From Citrifermentans bemidjiense Bem (GTDB lineage: Bacteria; Desulfobacterota; Desulfuromonadia; Geobacterales; Geobacteraceae), in contig NC_011146.1 of assembly GCF_000020725.1 (NCBI RefSeq), positions 2,355,501-2,419,500 of the forward strand: DNA of 64,000 bases, in the 5' to 3' direction. Position numbers and translations under genes: made by a program. Positions within the stretch are counted from its first letter, which is position 1. Each line of letters opens with the position of its first letter. The notes beneath the pieces were generated by a model. The model was not told the DNA's origin. It saw only the letters and a list, made by a program, of their open reading frames with translations, and searched no databases. Shown here piece by piece: positions 45,970-53,687 of the stretch.

Positions 45970-46100
45970 AAAACCATTAGCAAGGAGATTGGGAGGAAAT
46001 CTGAGAAAGCAAAGGCAAGGAGAGAAGCACAAGAAGGTTTAAAACTTAAGTCTTTGTCTTTTCACAGAAGTCCTCAGATGTTCTCCTTGCTAATGGTTTT
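45970..46100. repeat. Perfect 19-bp inverted repeat, nifK-nifEN gap
   Basis: AAAACCATTAGCAAGGAGA (45970-45988) and its exact reverse complement (46082-46100) bracket 93 bp with further pairing (ATCTGAG/CTCAGAT). There is no T-run after it inside the gap before the nifEN ribosome site. It looks like a long intercistronic hairpin rather than a simple terminator. Confidence 0.8.
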
Positions 46101-46115
46101 AAAAAGGAGGCTCCA

Positions 46116-48872
46116 ATGGCGAAGCCAGACTGGTACGACACAACTGATTGCGACACTCACGATGCCGGGGCTCCTAAGTTCTGCAAGAAGTCGGAACCGG
46201 GCGAGGGGACGGAACGAAGCTGCGCCTACGACGGCGCCCGCGTGGTTCTCATGCCCATCACCGACGTCATCCACCTGGTGCACGGCCCCATCGCCTGCGC
46301 CGGAAACTCCTGGGACAACCGCGGGGCACGCTCCTCGGATTCCCAGATCTACCGCCGCGGCTTCACCACGGAGATGCTGCAAAACGACGTGATCTTCGGC
46401 GGCGAAAAGAAGCTCTACCGCGCCATCCAGGAACTGGCGGCGCGCTACCCGGAGGCAAAGGCGATCTTCGTCTACGCCACCTGCGTTACCTCCATGACCG
46501 GCGACGACATCGAGGCGGTCTGCAAAGCGGCCCAGGAGAAGGTGAGCGTCCCGGTGATCCCGGTGAATACGCCTGGCTTCATCGGCGACAAGAACATCGG
46601 CAACCGCCTGGCCGGCGAGACCCTCTTCAAGTACGTAATTGGCACCGCGGAACCGGAATTCACCACGGATTACGACATAAACCTGATCGGCGAGTACAAC
46701 ATCGCCGGCGACCTCTGGGGGATGCTGCCGCTCTTCGACCGGCTCGGGATCCGCGTCCTCTCCTGCATCAGCGGCGACGCCAAGTTCGAGGAGCTGCGCT
46801 ACGCGCACCGCGCCAAGCTGAACATCATCGTCTGCTCCAAGAGCCTCACCAACCTCGCCAAGAAGATGCAGAAGGTGTACGGCATCCCGTACCTGGAGGA
46901 ATCCTTCTACGGCATGACGGATGTGGCGAAGGCGCTGCGGGACATAGCGCGGGAGCTGGACGACCTGGTGAACGGCCTGGAGAAGCGGGTGATGCAGGAC
47001 CGGGTGGAAAAGCTGGTCGCCGAGTGCGAGGAGAGCTGCCGCGCCGAGCTTGCTCCTTATCGGGAGAGGCTGGCCGGGAAGAAGGCGGTGCTCTTCACCG
47101 GGGGGGTGAAGACCTGGTCCATGGTGAACGCGCTGGCGGAGCTGGGGGTGGAGATTCTCGCAGCGGGAACGCAGAATTCGACGCTGGAGGATTTCTACCG
47201 CATGAAGGCGCTGATGCACGAGGATGCCTCCATCATCGCGGACACCAGTACGGCGGGGCTTCTTTCGGTCATGTACGAAAAGCTCCCCGACCTGATCGTC
47301 GCGGGGGGGAAGACCAAGTTCCTGGCGCTGAAGACGAAGACCCCGTTTCTGGACATAAACCACGGGCGCTCCCATCCTTACGCGGGTTACGCCGGAATGG
47401 TCACCTTCGCCAAACAGCTTGATCTCACGGTGAATAACCCGATCTGGCCGACCCTGAACGACAAGGCCCCCTGGGAGAAGGACGCCGAGGCGCAGAAAGC
47501 GGATCTGGCCTACGCCGCCGGGCATGCCGCGCGCTTCGCCGCCGAAGAGATCAAGGCCTCGCGGGTCAAGGTGCCGACCAAGAACGCCACGGTAAACCCG
47601 CAGAAGAACTCCCCCGCGCTGGGGGCGACGCTCGCCTATCTCGGGATCGACCGGATGCTGGGGCTTTTGCACGGCGCCCAGGGATGCTCCACCTTCATCA
47701 GGCTGCAGCTCTCCCGGCATTTCAAGGAATCCATCGCGCTCAACTCGACCAGCATGAGCGAGGAGACGGCCATCTTCGGCGGCTGGGACAACCTGAGGGT
47801 CGGCCTGAACCGGGTCATGGAAAAGTTCAAGCCAGAGGTGGTGGGCGTGATGACCACCGGTTTGACCGAGACCATGGGGGACGACGTCAGGAGCGCCATC
47901 GTCAAGTTCCGGGAGGCGCATCCGGAGCACGATGCCATTCCCGTGATCCACGCCTCGACCCCGGATTACTGCGGCTCGATGCAGGAAGGGTACGCCGCGG
48001 CGGTCGAGGCCATCGTGGCGACGGTGCCGGAAGGGGGCATCGGAATACCTGGACAGGTAAGTATTCTGCCGGGTTGCCAGCTAACTCCTGCCGAGGTCGA
48101 GGAAATCGCGGGAATCTGCGAGGCGTTCGGGCTGGATCCGGTGGTTGTGCCGGACATCTCCAACGCGCTGGATGGGCACATCGACGCCACCGTCTCGGCG
48201 CTCTCCGTAGGGGGAGCCACCATCGAGCGCATCAAGGCGGCGGGGCGGAGCGAAGCGACGCTATATTTCGGCGATTCGCTGGCCGAAGCAGCCGGGGTGC
48301 TCCAGGACAAGTTCGGCATCCCGAGTTACGGGTTCACCTCCATCACCGGGCTCAAGGAGACGGACCTATTGATGGCCACGCTCTCGGCTCTTTCCGGACG
48401 GCCGATACCTGTGAAATTCCGGCGCTGGAGAAGCCGCCTCATGGACGCCATGGTGGACAGCCACTACCAGTTCGGACAGAAAAAAGTGGCGCTGGCGCTG
48501 GAGGCGGACCACCTGAAGGGGATGACACATTTCCTTGCCAGCCTCGGCTGCGAAATACAGGTCGCCATTGCTGCAACGAGGACGCGGGGCTTGGACCGCT
48601 TGCCGACGGAGAACGTATTCGTCGGGGACCTGGAGGACCTGGAACAGACCGCGGCGGGAGCCGACCTGTTAGTGGCCAACTCCAACGGGCGCCAAGCGGC
48701 GAAGAAACTAGGGATCAATGCACACCTGAGAACCGGGATGCCCGTTTTCGACCGGCTCGGGGCGCACCAAAAGATGTGGGTCGGCTACCAGGGGACGCTG
48801 AACCTGGTCTTCGAGGTCGCAAATATATTCCAAGCCAATGCCAAGGAAGCGCAGAAACTGGCGCACAACTGA
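46116..48872 (+). CDS. nifEN: Fused NifE-NifN FeMo-cofactor scaffold
   Basis: 918 residues combining both scaffold subunits that convert NifB-co to FeMo-co with NifH. Residues 1-about 455 are NifE (SCAYDGARVVLMPITDVIHLVHGP, SSDSQIYRRGFTT, ATCVTSMTGDDIE). After a linker (about 455-490), NifN starts with NPQKNSPALGATLA, GAQGCSTFI and TTGLTETMGDD. The joint is one continuous frame with no stop or slippage site. Geobacter species are known to carry nifEN as one gene. AAAAAGGAGG lies before ATG 46116. Confidence 0.96.
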   Translation: MAKPDWYDTTDCDTHDAGAPKFCKKSEPGEGTERSCAYDGARVVLMPITDVIHLVHGPIACAGNSWDNRGARSSDSQIYRRGFTTEMLQNDVIFGGEKKLYRAIQELAARYPEAKAIFVYATCVTSMTGDDIEAVCKAAQEKVSVPVIPVNTPGFIGDKNIGNRLAGETLFKYVIGTAEPEFTTDYDINLIGEYNIAGDLWGMLPLFDRLGIRVLSCISGDAKFEELRYAHRAKLNIIVCSKSLTNLAKKMQKVYGIPYLEESFYGMTDVAKALRDIARELDDLVNGLEKRVMQDRVEKLVAECEESCRAELAPYRERLAGKKAVLFTGGVKTWSMVNALAELGVEILAAGTQNSTLEDFYRMKALMHEDASIIADTSTAGLLSVMYEKLPDLIVAGGKTKFLALKTKTPFLDINHGRSHPYAGYAGMVTFAKQLDLTVNNPIWPTLNDKAPWEKDAEAQKADLAYAAGHAARFAAEEIKASRVKVPTKNATVNPQKNSPALGATLAYLGIDRMLGLLHGAQGCSTFIRLQLSRHFKESIALNSTSMSEETAIFGGWDNLRVGLNRVMEKFKPEVVGVMTTGLTETMGDDVRSAIVKFREAHPEHDAIPVIHASTPDYCGSMQEGYAAAVEAIVATVPEGGIGIPGQVSILPGCQLTPAEVEEIAGICEAFGLDPVVVPDISNALDGHIDATVSALSVGGATIERIKAAGRSEATLYFGDSLAEAAGVLQDKFGIPSYGFTSITGLKETDLLMATLSALSGRPIPVKFRRWRSRLMDAMVDSHYQFGQKKVALALEADHLKGMTHFLASLGCEIQVAIAATRTRGLDRLPTENVFVGDLEDLEQTAAGADLLVANSNGRQAAKKLGINAHLRTGMPVFDRLGAHQKMWVGYQGTLNLVFEVANIFQANAKEAQKLAHN

Positions 48873-48883
48873 GAGGCAGAGAA

Positions 48884-48973
48884 GAGGCAGATTGAGATTA
48901 AGATTTAGATAAAGGCTAAAACCTTGGCTACAGAATCTTCTTTATCTCTATCTTTATCTTTATCTCGCTTTTC
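48884..48973. repeat. Hexamer-repeat hairpin, nifEN-nifX gap
   Basis: AGATTGAGATTAAGATTTAG and following purines pair imperfectly with CTTTATCTCTATCTTTATC further on. Units are GATTGA, GATTAA, GATAAA on one arm and TATCTT/TATCTC on the other. Confidence 0.75.
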
Positions 48974-48984
48974 AAGGAGAGAGT

Positions 48985-49374
48985 ATGAAGATCGCTTTTA
49001 CTACAAAGACCGGCGAAACCATCGACATGCACTTCGGGCAGGCGGATTCCTTCCACATCTGGGAGGTCGGGCCCGAGGAGGCGCATTACGTCCAGACCCT
49101 CACCGTCGGCGAGCACGGCAGCGACGAAGAGGACCGCATAGCTGCCCGGGCGAGCCTCCTTGCCGACTGCGCCATCGTCTATACCATGCAGATCGGCGGG
49201 CCTGCCGCCGCCAAGCTGGTAGCCAAACGCATCCATCCCATGAAGACCAACGTGGAGGTCGGGCTGAAGGAATCGATCGAACGGATGCAGGAGGTGCTGC
49301 GCGGCAACCCGCCCCCCTGGCTGCGCAAGGCAATGAACAAGGATCTGGCAGGGTCATTTTGGGACGAGGATTAG
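48985..49374 (+). CDS. nifX: FeMo-cofactor carrier protein NifX
   Basis: 129 residues of the dinitrogenase FeMo-cofactor binding family; carries NifB-co or VK-cluster between NifB and NifEN. It begins MKIAFTTKTGETIDMHFGQADSF, with the family HFG motif, and ends in a C-terminal extension (ERMQEVLRGNPPPWLRKAM) typical of true NifX. AAGGAGAGAGT precedes ATG 48985. It is followed by the nif ferredoxin. Confidence 0.92.
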   Translation: MKIAFTTKTGETIDMHFGQADSFHIWEVGPEEAHYVQTLTVGEHGSDEEDRIAARASLLADCAIVYTMQIGGPAAAKLVAKRIHPMKTNVEVGLKESIERMQEVLRGNPPPWLRKAMNKDLAGSFWDED

Positions 49375-49451
49375 TTTTCCGGTTCGGGTGGACGTTCAGG
49401 TGAATGATCAATAAAACGTGGATAAACCATCAAGATAAAAGGAGAAGTATC

Positions 49452-49715
49452 ATGGCTTACATCACCGGTTTGACCAAGGAAAAGAAAGAGTGGACCCCGC
49501 AGTTCATCACATCCATCGACGAAGAAACCTGCATCGGGTGCGGTCGCTGTTTCAAGGTCTGCGCCCATGACGTGCTGACCTTTGAGGAGGTGGACGAGGA
49601 CGATTCGGCCAAGATGTTCATGAAAGTCGACAACCCCGGCAACTGTATCGGCTGCCAGGCCTGCGGCAGGACCTGCTCCAAGAAGTGCTTCACCTTCGCG
49701 CCGGTCGTAGCTTAG
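49452..49715 (+). CDS. fdxB: nif-specific ferredoxin III (FdxB type)
   Basis: 87 residues with two [4Fe-4S] motifs, CIGCGRCFKVC and CIGCQACGRTC, plus an extra Cys in SKKCF. It probably supplies electrons to nitrogenase or cofactor assembly. The start is ATG 49452 behind AAAAGGAGAAG. Flanked by nifX and a second NifX-like gene. Confidence 0.93.
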   Translation: MAYITGLTKEKKEWTPQFITSIDEETCIGCGRCFKVCAHDVLTFEEVDEDDSAKMFMKVDNPGNCIGCQACGRTCSKKCFTFAPVVA

Positions 49716-49724
49716 AAGCGCAGA

Positions 49725-49852
49725 TAAAGATAAAGATTGAGATTAAGCAAACCAACTTCTTCAGACCATTCCAGGTTTTCACTTAATCTCAATCTTAATC
49801 TCAATCTGGTTTATAGGTTCTACTCAATCTCTATCTCTATCTGGTTTTAGGG
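49725..49852. repeat. Hexamer-repeat hairpin, fdxB to NifX-like gap
   Basis: The arm AGATAAAGATAAAGATTGAG and following bases pairs with CTTAATCTCAATCTTAATC and following bases at about 23 of 26 positions. A second pyrimidine tract (CAATCTCTATCTCTATCTGG) follows. It is the best-matched of the four hexamer hairpins. Confidence 0.8.
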
Positions 49853-49858
49853 GGTTTT

Positions 49859-50188
49859 ATGCTTTTCGCCGTTGCCTCAAAGGATGGCAAGGAAATAAAC
49901 CAGCACTTCGGACACGTCGAGCGGTTCCTCATCTACCATGTGGAGGGCGATTCGGTCGCCTTGCTGGAGGAGCGGCCTGTGGAGAAGTACTGCCGCTTCG
50001 ACCCTGACCACCCGCTGCGTGCCCACACGCTGAGGGACACCGCCGACGCCCTCAAGGGGTGCCGTGCCGTGGTCTGCTCCATGATAGGGGAGGCCCCGAA
50101 GGCAGAACTGGAGCGTCTGGGCGTTGAGCCGTACGTGGTGGAAGGCGAAATCGAGCCGATCCTGCGCGACCTGGCCAAGGCTTTGTAA
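49859..50188 (+). CDS. Small NifX/NifB-C-terminal-like cofactor protein
   Basis: 109 residues of the same FeMo-cofactor binding fold as NifX: MLFAVASKDGKEINQHFGHVERF at the start. It is shorter than NifX and resembles the NifX-like domain that many bacteria fuse to the C-terminus of NifB. The NifB in this cluster lacks that domain, so this protein may supply it in trans. AGGGGG precedes ATG 49859. Confidence 0.88.
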   Translation: MLFAVASKDGKEINQHFGHVERFLIYHVEGDSVALLEERPVEKYCRFDPDHPLRAHTLRDTADALKGCRAVVCSMIGEAPKAELERLGVEPYVVEGEIEPILRDLAKAL

Positions 50189-50189
50189 A

Positions 50190-50318
50190 ACCAGATACAG
50201 ATTAAGATTGAGATTGAGACTGAGAAAACCAAGAGAGGCAGATAAAGATAAAGATTAAAATTAAGGAAACCCCGGGTTTTGCCTCTTCTTAATCTCAATC
50301 TTAATCTCAATCTGATTT
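50190..50318. repeat. Hexamer-repeat hairpin, NifX-like to draT gap
   Basis: Two purine arms (near 50193-50222 and 50240-50267) face the tract CTTAATCTCAATCTTAATC ending at about 50318. The pyrimidine arm runs right up to the draT start codon, leaving no room for a ribosome-binding site. Confidence 0.78.
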
Positions 50319-50322
50319 TTAC

Positions 50323-51111
50323 ATGGTGTCATTCAACCACTGCAACCTTCCCCCCTGGGTCATCGCTTCCCGGCACTTCAACGACAACCCGCAGTCGTTG
50401 GAAATCCAGGGGGTGCGGGCCGTCAACCGCTTCCTATTCAACAAGCTGGACGTCATCGCCACGCCTGAAGAACGTGCCGCCGTCTTCAACGACTACATGT
50501 CGGTGAAGTTTCAACTGCACCAGTGGCAGCAGGAGAGCGCAACGGCGCGCAAGAGCCTGAAAAACAGCTACCTGCGCTTTCTCAGGGGGTGGATGATGGA
50601 CTCCAACTCGGTGGAGGGGGCGGTGCTCAAAGGGTGGGTGGAAAGCAGGATGGGCCTTCCGCCCACCTTCCATAACGTGCGCATCGCGGGGATCCACGAC
50701 GAGAACTACCTGCAGTATGCGGTGGACCGGACCAAGGGAAGCGCGCGCACCTCGGCCATCAACTCCCAGTTCGATCTTCTCTACGAGTACAGCCAGTACG
50801 AACTCGCCAAGAGGTACCCAGACCGCCGCCACCTCACCCTGTATCGCGGCACCTTCGAGCGTTCGGAGCACGACAAACTGGAGACCATCTCGAAGCGCGA
50901 GGAGATCGTCCGCCTCAACAACCTGAATTCCTTCACCACCGACGAGGAACGCGCCTGGGAATTCGGCTTCATCGTCTGGGAGGCGCAGGTCCCTCTGGAG
51001 AAGATCTTCTTCTTCAGCGAACTGCTGCCTAACTCTATTCTCAAAGGGGAGGGGGAGTGCCTGGTGATCGGGGGAGAATTCCGGGTGAAACGACTGCTCT
51101 GCACCATCTGA
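50323..51111 (+). CDS. draT: NAD+-dinitrogen-reductase ADP-ribosyltransferase
   Basis: Inactivates NifH by ADP-ribosylating one Arg when fixed nitrogen or darkness/energy signals appear. 262 residues with the family start CNLPPWVIASRHFNDNPQ and the LTLYRGTFERSEHD and FTTDEERAWEFG blocks that form the NAD site. The conserved N-terminus fixes the start at ATG 50323, yet no ribosome site is visible; the preceding bases are a T-rich repeat arm. Translation is therefore probably weak or coupled. It converges on draG. Confidence 0.95.
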   Translation: MVSFNHCNLPPWVIASRHFNDNPQSLEIQGVRAVNRFLFNKLDVIATPEERAAVFNDYMSVKFQLHQWQQESATARKSLKNSYLRFLRGWMMDSNSVEGAVLKGWVESRMGLPPTFHNVRIAGIHDENYLQYAVDRTKGSARTSAINSQFDLLYEYSQYELAKRYPDRRHLTLYRGTFERSEHDKLETISKREEIVRLNNLNSFTTDEERAWEFGFIVWEAQVPLEKIFFFSELLPNSILKGEGECLVIGGEFRVKRLLCTI

Positions 51112-51164
51112 AACTGCGGCTCGCGCCAAGACGTAAAGACGCAAAAAAAAACCGGGCCGCAGGG

Positions 51165-52070
51165 TTAATTTCGCCGGAACTGAGGCGAGAGCTTCACCAG
51201 CGCCTCCGAAAGTTCGATTATCTCGGTCAGCACGTCCTTGGAAAGTTTTTTGCGCCACCTGGCTGGTATCGCGTCCTCGCCGTAATAGGCACCTGCCAAG
51301 GCTCCGGCTATGGCGCCGGTGGTATCGGCGTCACCTCCCTGGTTCACCGTGTCCACCACACACCCCTCGAAAGATCGCGACCTGAAAAAGCAGTACAAGA
51401 CGGTCTGCATGGTGTCGACCACGTAACCGGTGGCGAGCCCCTTGTATGGATCGAAGCTGAACTTCGGGTACTTCTCGATCAGGTGCCCGGCCTCGCGTCG
51501 TAGGCGGTGCATGGAACTTCCTGCCAGCGCCAGGTGCAGCAGGCGCCCCAGGTAGATGGTGGCGGCGTCGGACAGGGGATGGTTGTGGGTAAGGTGGGCT
51601 TGCTCCAGGCTGCAGGCTTCCAAAAGCGCGGCGTCGCCAGCGGTATAGAGGCCGATGGGGAGGGTCCTCATCACGGCGCCGTTGCCGCCGTCCCATTCGT
51701 TGGGCGGGGTTTCCAGCGTGCCGTGCAGCATGTAGTTCCTGATGCCGCGCCGGCAGGTGTCGCCCACGTCTATCGGCTTCGACTTGAGCCATCCCGCCAG
51801 GTTGTCGGCTGCCTGTTTACGGTTCCAACCTCGCGCCTTGACGATGGCGCGCGCAAGGCAGAGCGACATCTCGGTGTCGTCGGTGACCTCTCCGGGGTTC
51901 AGCCTCAGCCATCCCCCTCCCACCATCTCCTTTAAGACGCCGTACTTCTCCTTGATTTCCCCCCGCGTCATGAACTCCACGGGAGCCCCCAGCGCGTCAC
52001 CGACCGCAAGGCCGATAAAGGCTCCCCTGGCGCGGGAGAGCAGATCGCTATGGTAGGAGTGGCTGGACAT
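51165..52070 (-). CDS. draG: ADP-ribosyl-[dinitrogen reductase] hydrolase
   Basis: Removes ADP-ribose from NifH, restoring activity; dinuclear manganese enzyme. 301 residues from ATG 52070. Metal motifs are seen: GEVTDDTEMSLCLARA, GDTCRRGIRNY, GGNGAVMRTLPIGL and GGDADTTGAIAGALAGAYYG. A TTG start at 52130 is also open but lacks a ribosome site; neither start has a strong one. Tail-to-tail with draT, so the opposing pair is under separate promoters. Confidence 0.95.
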   Translation of the reverse strand: MSSHSYHSDLLSRARGAFIGLAVGDALGAPVEFMTRGEIKEKYGVLKEMVGGGWLRLNPGEVTDDTEMSLCLARAIVKARGWNRKQAADNLAGWLKSKPIDVGDTCRRGIRNYMLHGTLETPPNEWDGGNGAVMRTLPIGLYTAGDAALLEACSLEQAHLTHNHPLSDAATIYLGRLLHLALAGSSMHRLRREAGHLIEKYPKFSFDPYKGLATGYVVDTMQTVLYCFFRSRSFEGCVVDTVNQGGDADTTGAIAGALAGAYYGEDAIPARWRKKLSKDVLTEIIELSEALVKLSPQFRRN

Positions 52071-52680
52071 GCGCCGACTGCTGCAATAAGCAATCCTGCC
52101 TGCCAGTTTTTTGATTAAACCCTCTAGCAAGCATCATCCGGCACCGCGGGGTATATTTCGCTCACCCCCTGTTGAAAAGGCTCTTCCTGGTGACAGCCCC
52201 CCCTCCCTTGACGGGAGGGGGATGGGGGGTGGGTAAAGCCGCAATGTTTGGAGATTATGGCACTTTCCCCCACCCCCTAACCCCCTCCCGCAAGGGGAGG
52301 GGGGACGAAGAGCGACCTTTCCCTGACTTTCCAGTTGAACCTTGGAAGGGGGTATGTGGCGATATGAAATCCCTTTTTCCCAAAGGGGGACTTTCCGCTG
52401 ATGCTTTACGCCGCCGCTGTGGGCAATGCACAAAAAATAGTCTGATGCTGCAAGTGCGAGGCAACTCTGCAGCTAATGAAGCACTAGGCGCGGTGTGGTA
52501 AATCATCCGGGGTGCTCAATCGAGCGGGAACATTCTGCGGTAAAGATGAATGCCTGCCGTCAATGGGCGAAGCCCTGCTAATGTGCAGTGTTGCAAGGCA
52601 AATATGGAGAGATAAAAGCGGCTTTCATCACCTCCCGAACCCCCCTGGTCCCACCTGTAAACGTCATCCACACCGGAAGC
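52071..52680. other. Long gap between draG and the nifB promoter
   Basis: No gene is seen in about 600 bp. It contains the draG promoter region, the paired GC-rich repeat (52197-52314), and a CCCTTTTTCCCAAAGGGGG-like block near 52370-52390. The last 100 bp, before the sigma-54 site, would hold activator sites for nifB, but none could be named. Confidence 0.5.
52197..52314. repeat. Paired GC-rich hairpin repeat, copy 2
   Basis: Inverted copy of 8944-9051: CCCTCCCTTGACGGGAGGGG, a G-rich half, about 35 bp, then CCCCACCCCCTAACCCCC and CTCCCGCAAGGGGAGG. The conserved pair spacing shows the two hairpins move or are copied as one unit. Confidence 0.75.
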
Positions 52681-52696
52681 TGGCATGCTAAATGCT
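52681..52696 (+). promoter_or_regulatory. Sigma-54 promoter of nifB
   Basis: TGGCATGCTAAATGCT matches TGGCACGNNNNTTGCW with two changes and correct spacing. Transcription should start near 52708, just before the antiterminator. Confidence 0.75.
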
Positions 52697-52710
52697 CATT
52701 AGGCTCCAAC

Positions 52711-52790
52711 AGGTACAACGACGTATCTAACATAAACGGCAACGATGCCCGGCGCGGATAGAACATATCCCGCCGGGCATTTTTCGTTTT
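52711..52790 (+). promoter_or_regulatory. ANTAR-type antiterminator and terminator in the nifB leader
   Basis: P1: AGGTAC (52711-52716), loop AACGAC, GTATCT (52723-52728), six pairs with one G-U. P2: GGC (52738-52740), loop AACGAT, GCC (52747-52749), then a bulged C and a C-G pair. Both loops read AnnGnn. The terminator ATGCCCGGCG (52745-52754) with CGCCGGGCAT (52771-52780) and TTTTCGTTTT shares P2's 3' arm. The design and the bulged P2 stem are the same as in the nifH leader. Confidence 0.82.
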
Positions 52791-52826
52791 CAGGCACGGC
52801 CTGAAGCAAGGATCAAGGAGGATGAC

Positions 52827-53684
52827 ATGGCGACATCGTGCGAGAAGATGAAGAAGATCCAGGGGCATCCCTGCTTTGGCGGCAACCACCATAAAAACGG
52901 GCGGATGCACCTCGCGGTGGCGCCCAAGTGCAACATCAAATGCGGCTATTGCACCCGGCGTCACGACTGCGCCAACGAATCGCGCCCGGGCGTCACGAGC
53001 CGCCTGCTCTCGCCGGACGAGGCGATCGTCAGGGTGAGGGAGGTGATGGCAAGCCCCATCACCGGCCCCATCATCAAGGTCATCGGCATTGCCGGGCCGG
53101 GGGATCCGCTCTTCAACGAAGAGACCTTCGACACCTTTCGTTACGTGGACCGGGAGTTTCCGCAGTTGATCAAGTGTCTGAGCACCAACGGGCTGCTGCT
53201 ACCCGACAAGATGCCAGTGCTTAAGGAGATCGGACTGCACAGCCTCACCGTCACTCTCAACGCGTTGGACCCGAAGGTCGGCGGCAAGATCTACTCCCAC
53301 GTCTTCTATAAGGGGACCAAATACACAGGCGAGGAGGGGGCGGAGATCCTGGTTCGTAACCAGTTGGAAGGGATCCGCCAGGCGGCGGAACTGGGGCTGA
53401 CCATCAAGATAAACACGGTGCTGATACCCGGTGTGAACGACGAGCAGATCCCGCTCATCTCGAAGAAGGTTAAGGAACTTGGGGCCTTCGTGATGAACAT
53501 CATGCCGCTCATTCCGCAGGCCGATTTCGCCCATATCGAGCCTCCTTCAGCAGACCGGCTGGATGCGCTACGCCAGGATAACGAGAAGACCATTGGACAG
53601 TTCAAACACTGCAAACAGTGCCGTGCCGACGCGGTGGGGCTGATCTGCGAAAACCTGCAGCTCGCCATCGCCCCGGCGGCGTAG
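52827..53684 (+). CDS. nifB: FeMo-cofactor maturase NifB (radical SAM only form)
   Basis: Builds NifB-co, the [8Fe-9S-C] core, from two [4Fe-4S] clusters with SAM. 285 residues. The radical SAM motif is CNIKCGYC; other conserved Cys are in MATSCEKM, HPCFGGNHH and the C-terminal CKQCRADAVG. The C-terminal NifX-like domain of many NifBs is absent; a separate 109-residue NifX-like gene lies upstream at 49859. AAGGAGGATGAC precedes ATG 52827. Followed 3 bp later by a GNAT gene. Confidence 0.96.
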   Translation: MATSCEKMKKIQGHPCFGGNHHKNGRMHLAVAPKCNIKCGYCTRRHDCANESRPGVTSRLLSPDEAIVRVREVMASPITGPIIKVIGIAGPGDPLFNEETFDTFRYVDREFPQLIKCLSTNGLLLPDKMPVLKEIGLHSLTVTLNALDPKVGGKIYSHVFYKGTKYTGEEGAEILVRNQLEGIRQAAELGLTIKINTVLIPGVNDEQIPLISKKVKELGAFVMNIMPLIPQADFAHIEPPSADRLDALRQDNEKTIGQFKHCKQCRADAVGLICENLQLAIAPAA

Positions 53685-53687
53685 CAG

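Noticed and set aside
46074-47951. 625-residue minus-strand open frame inside nifEN
   Set aside because: Shadow of the NifE/NifN coding strand; no recognisable domain.
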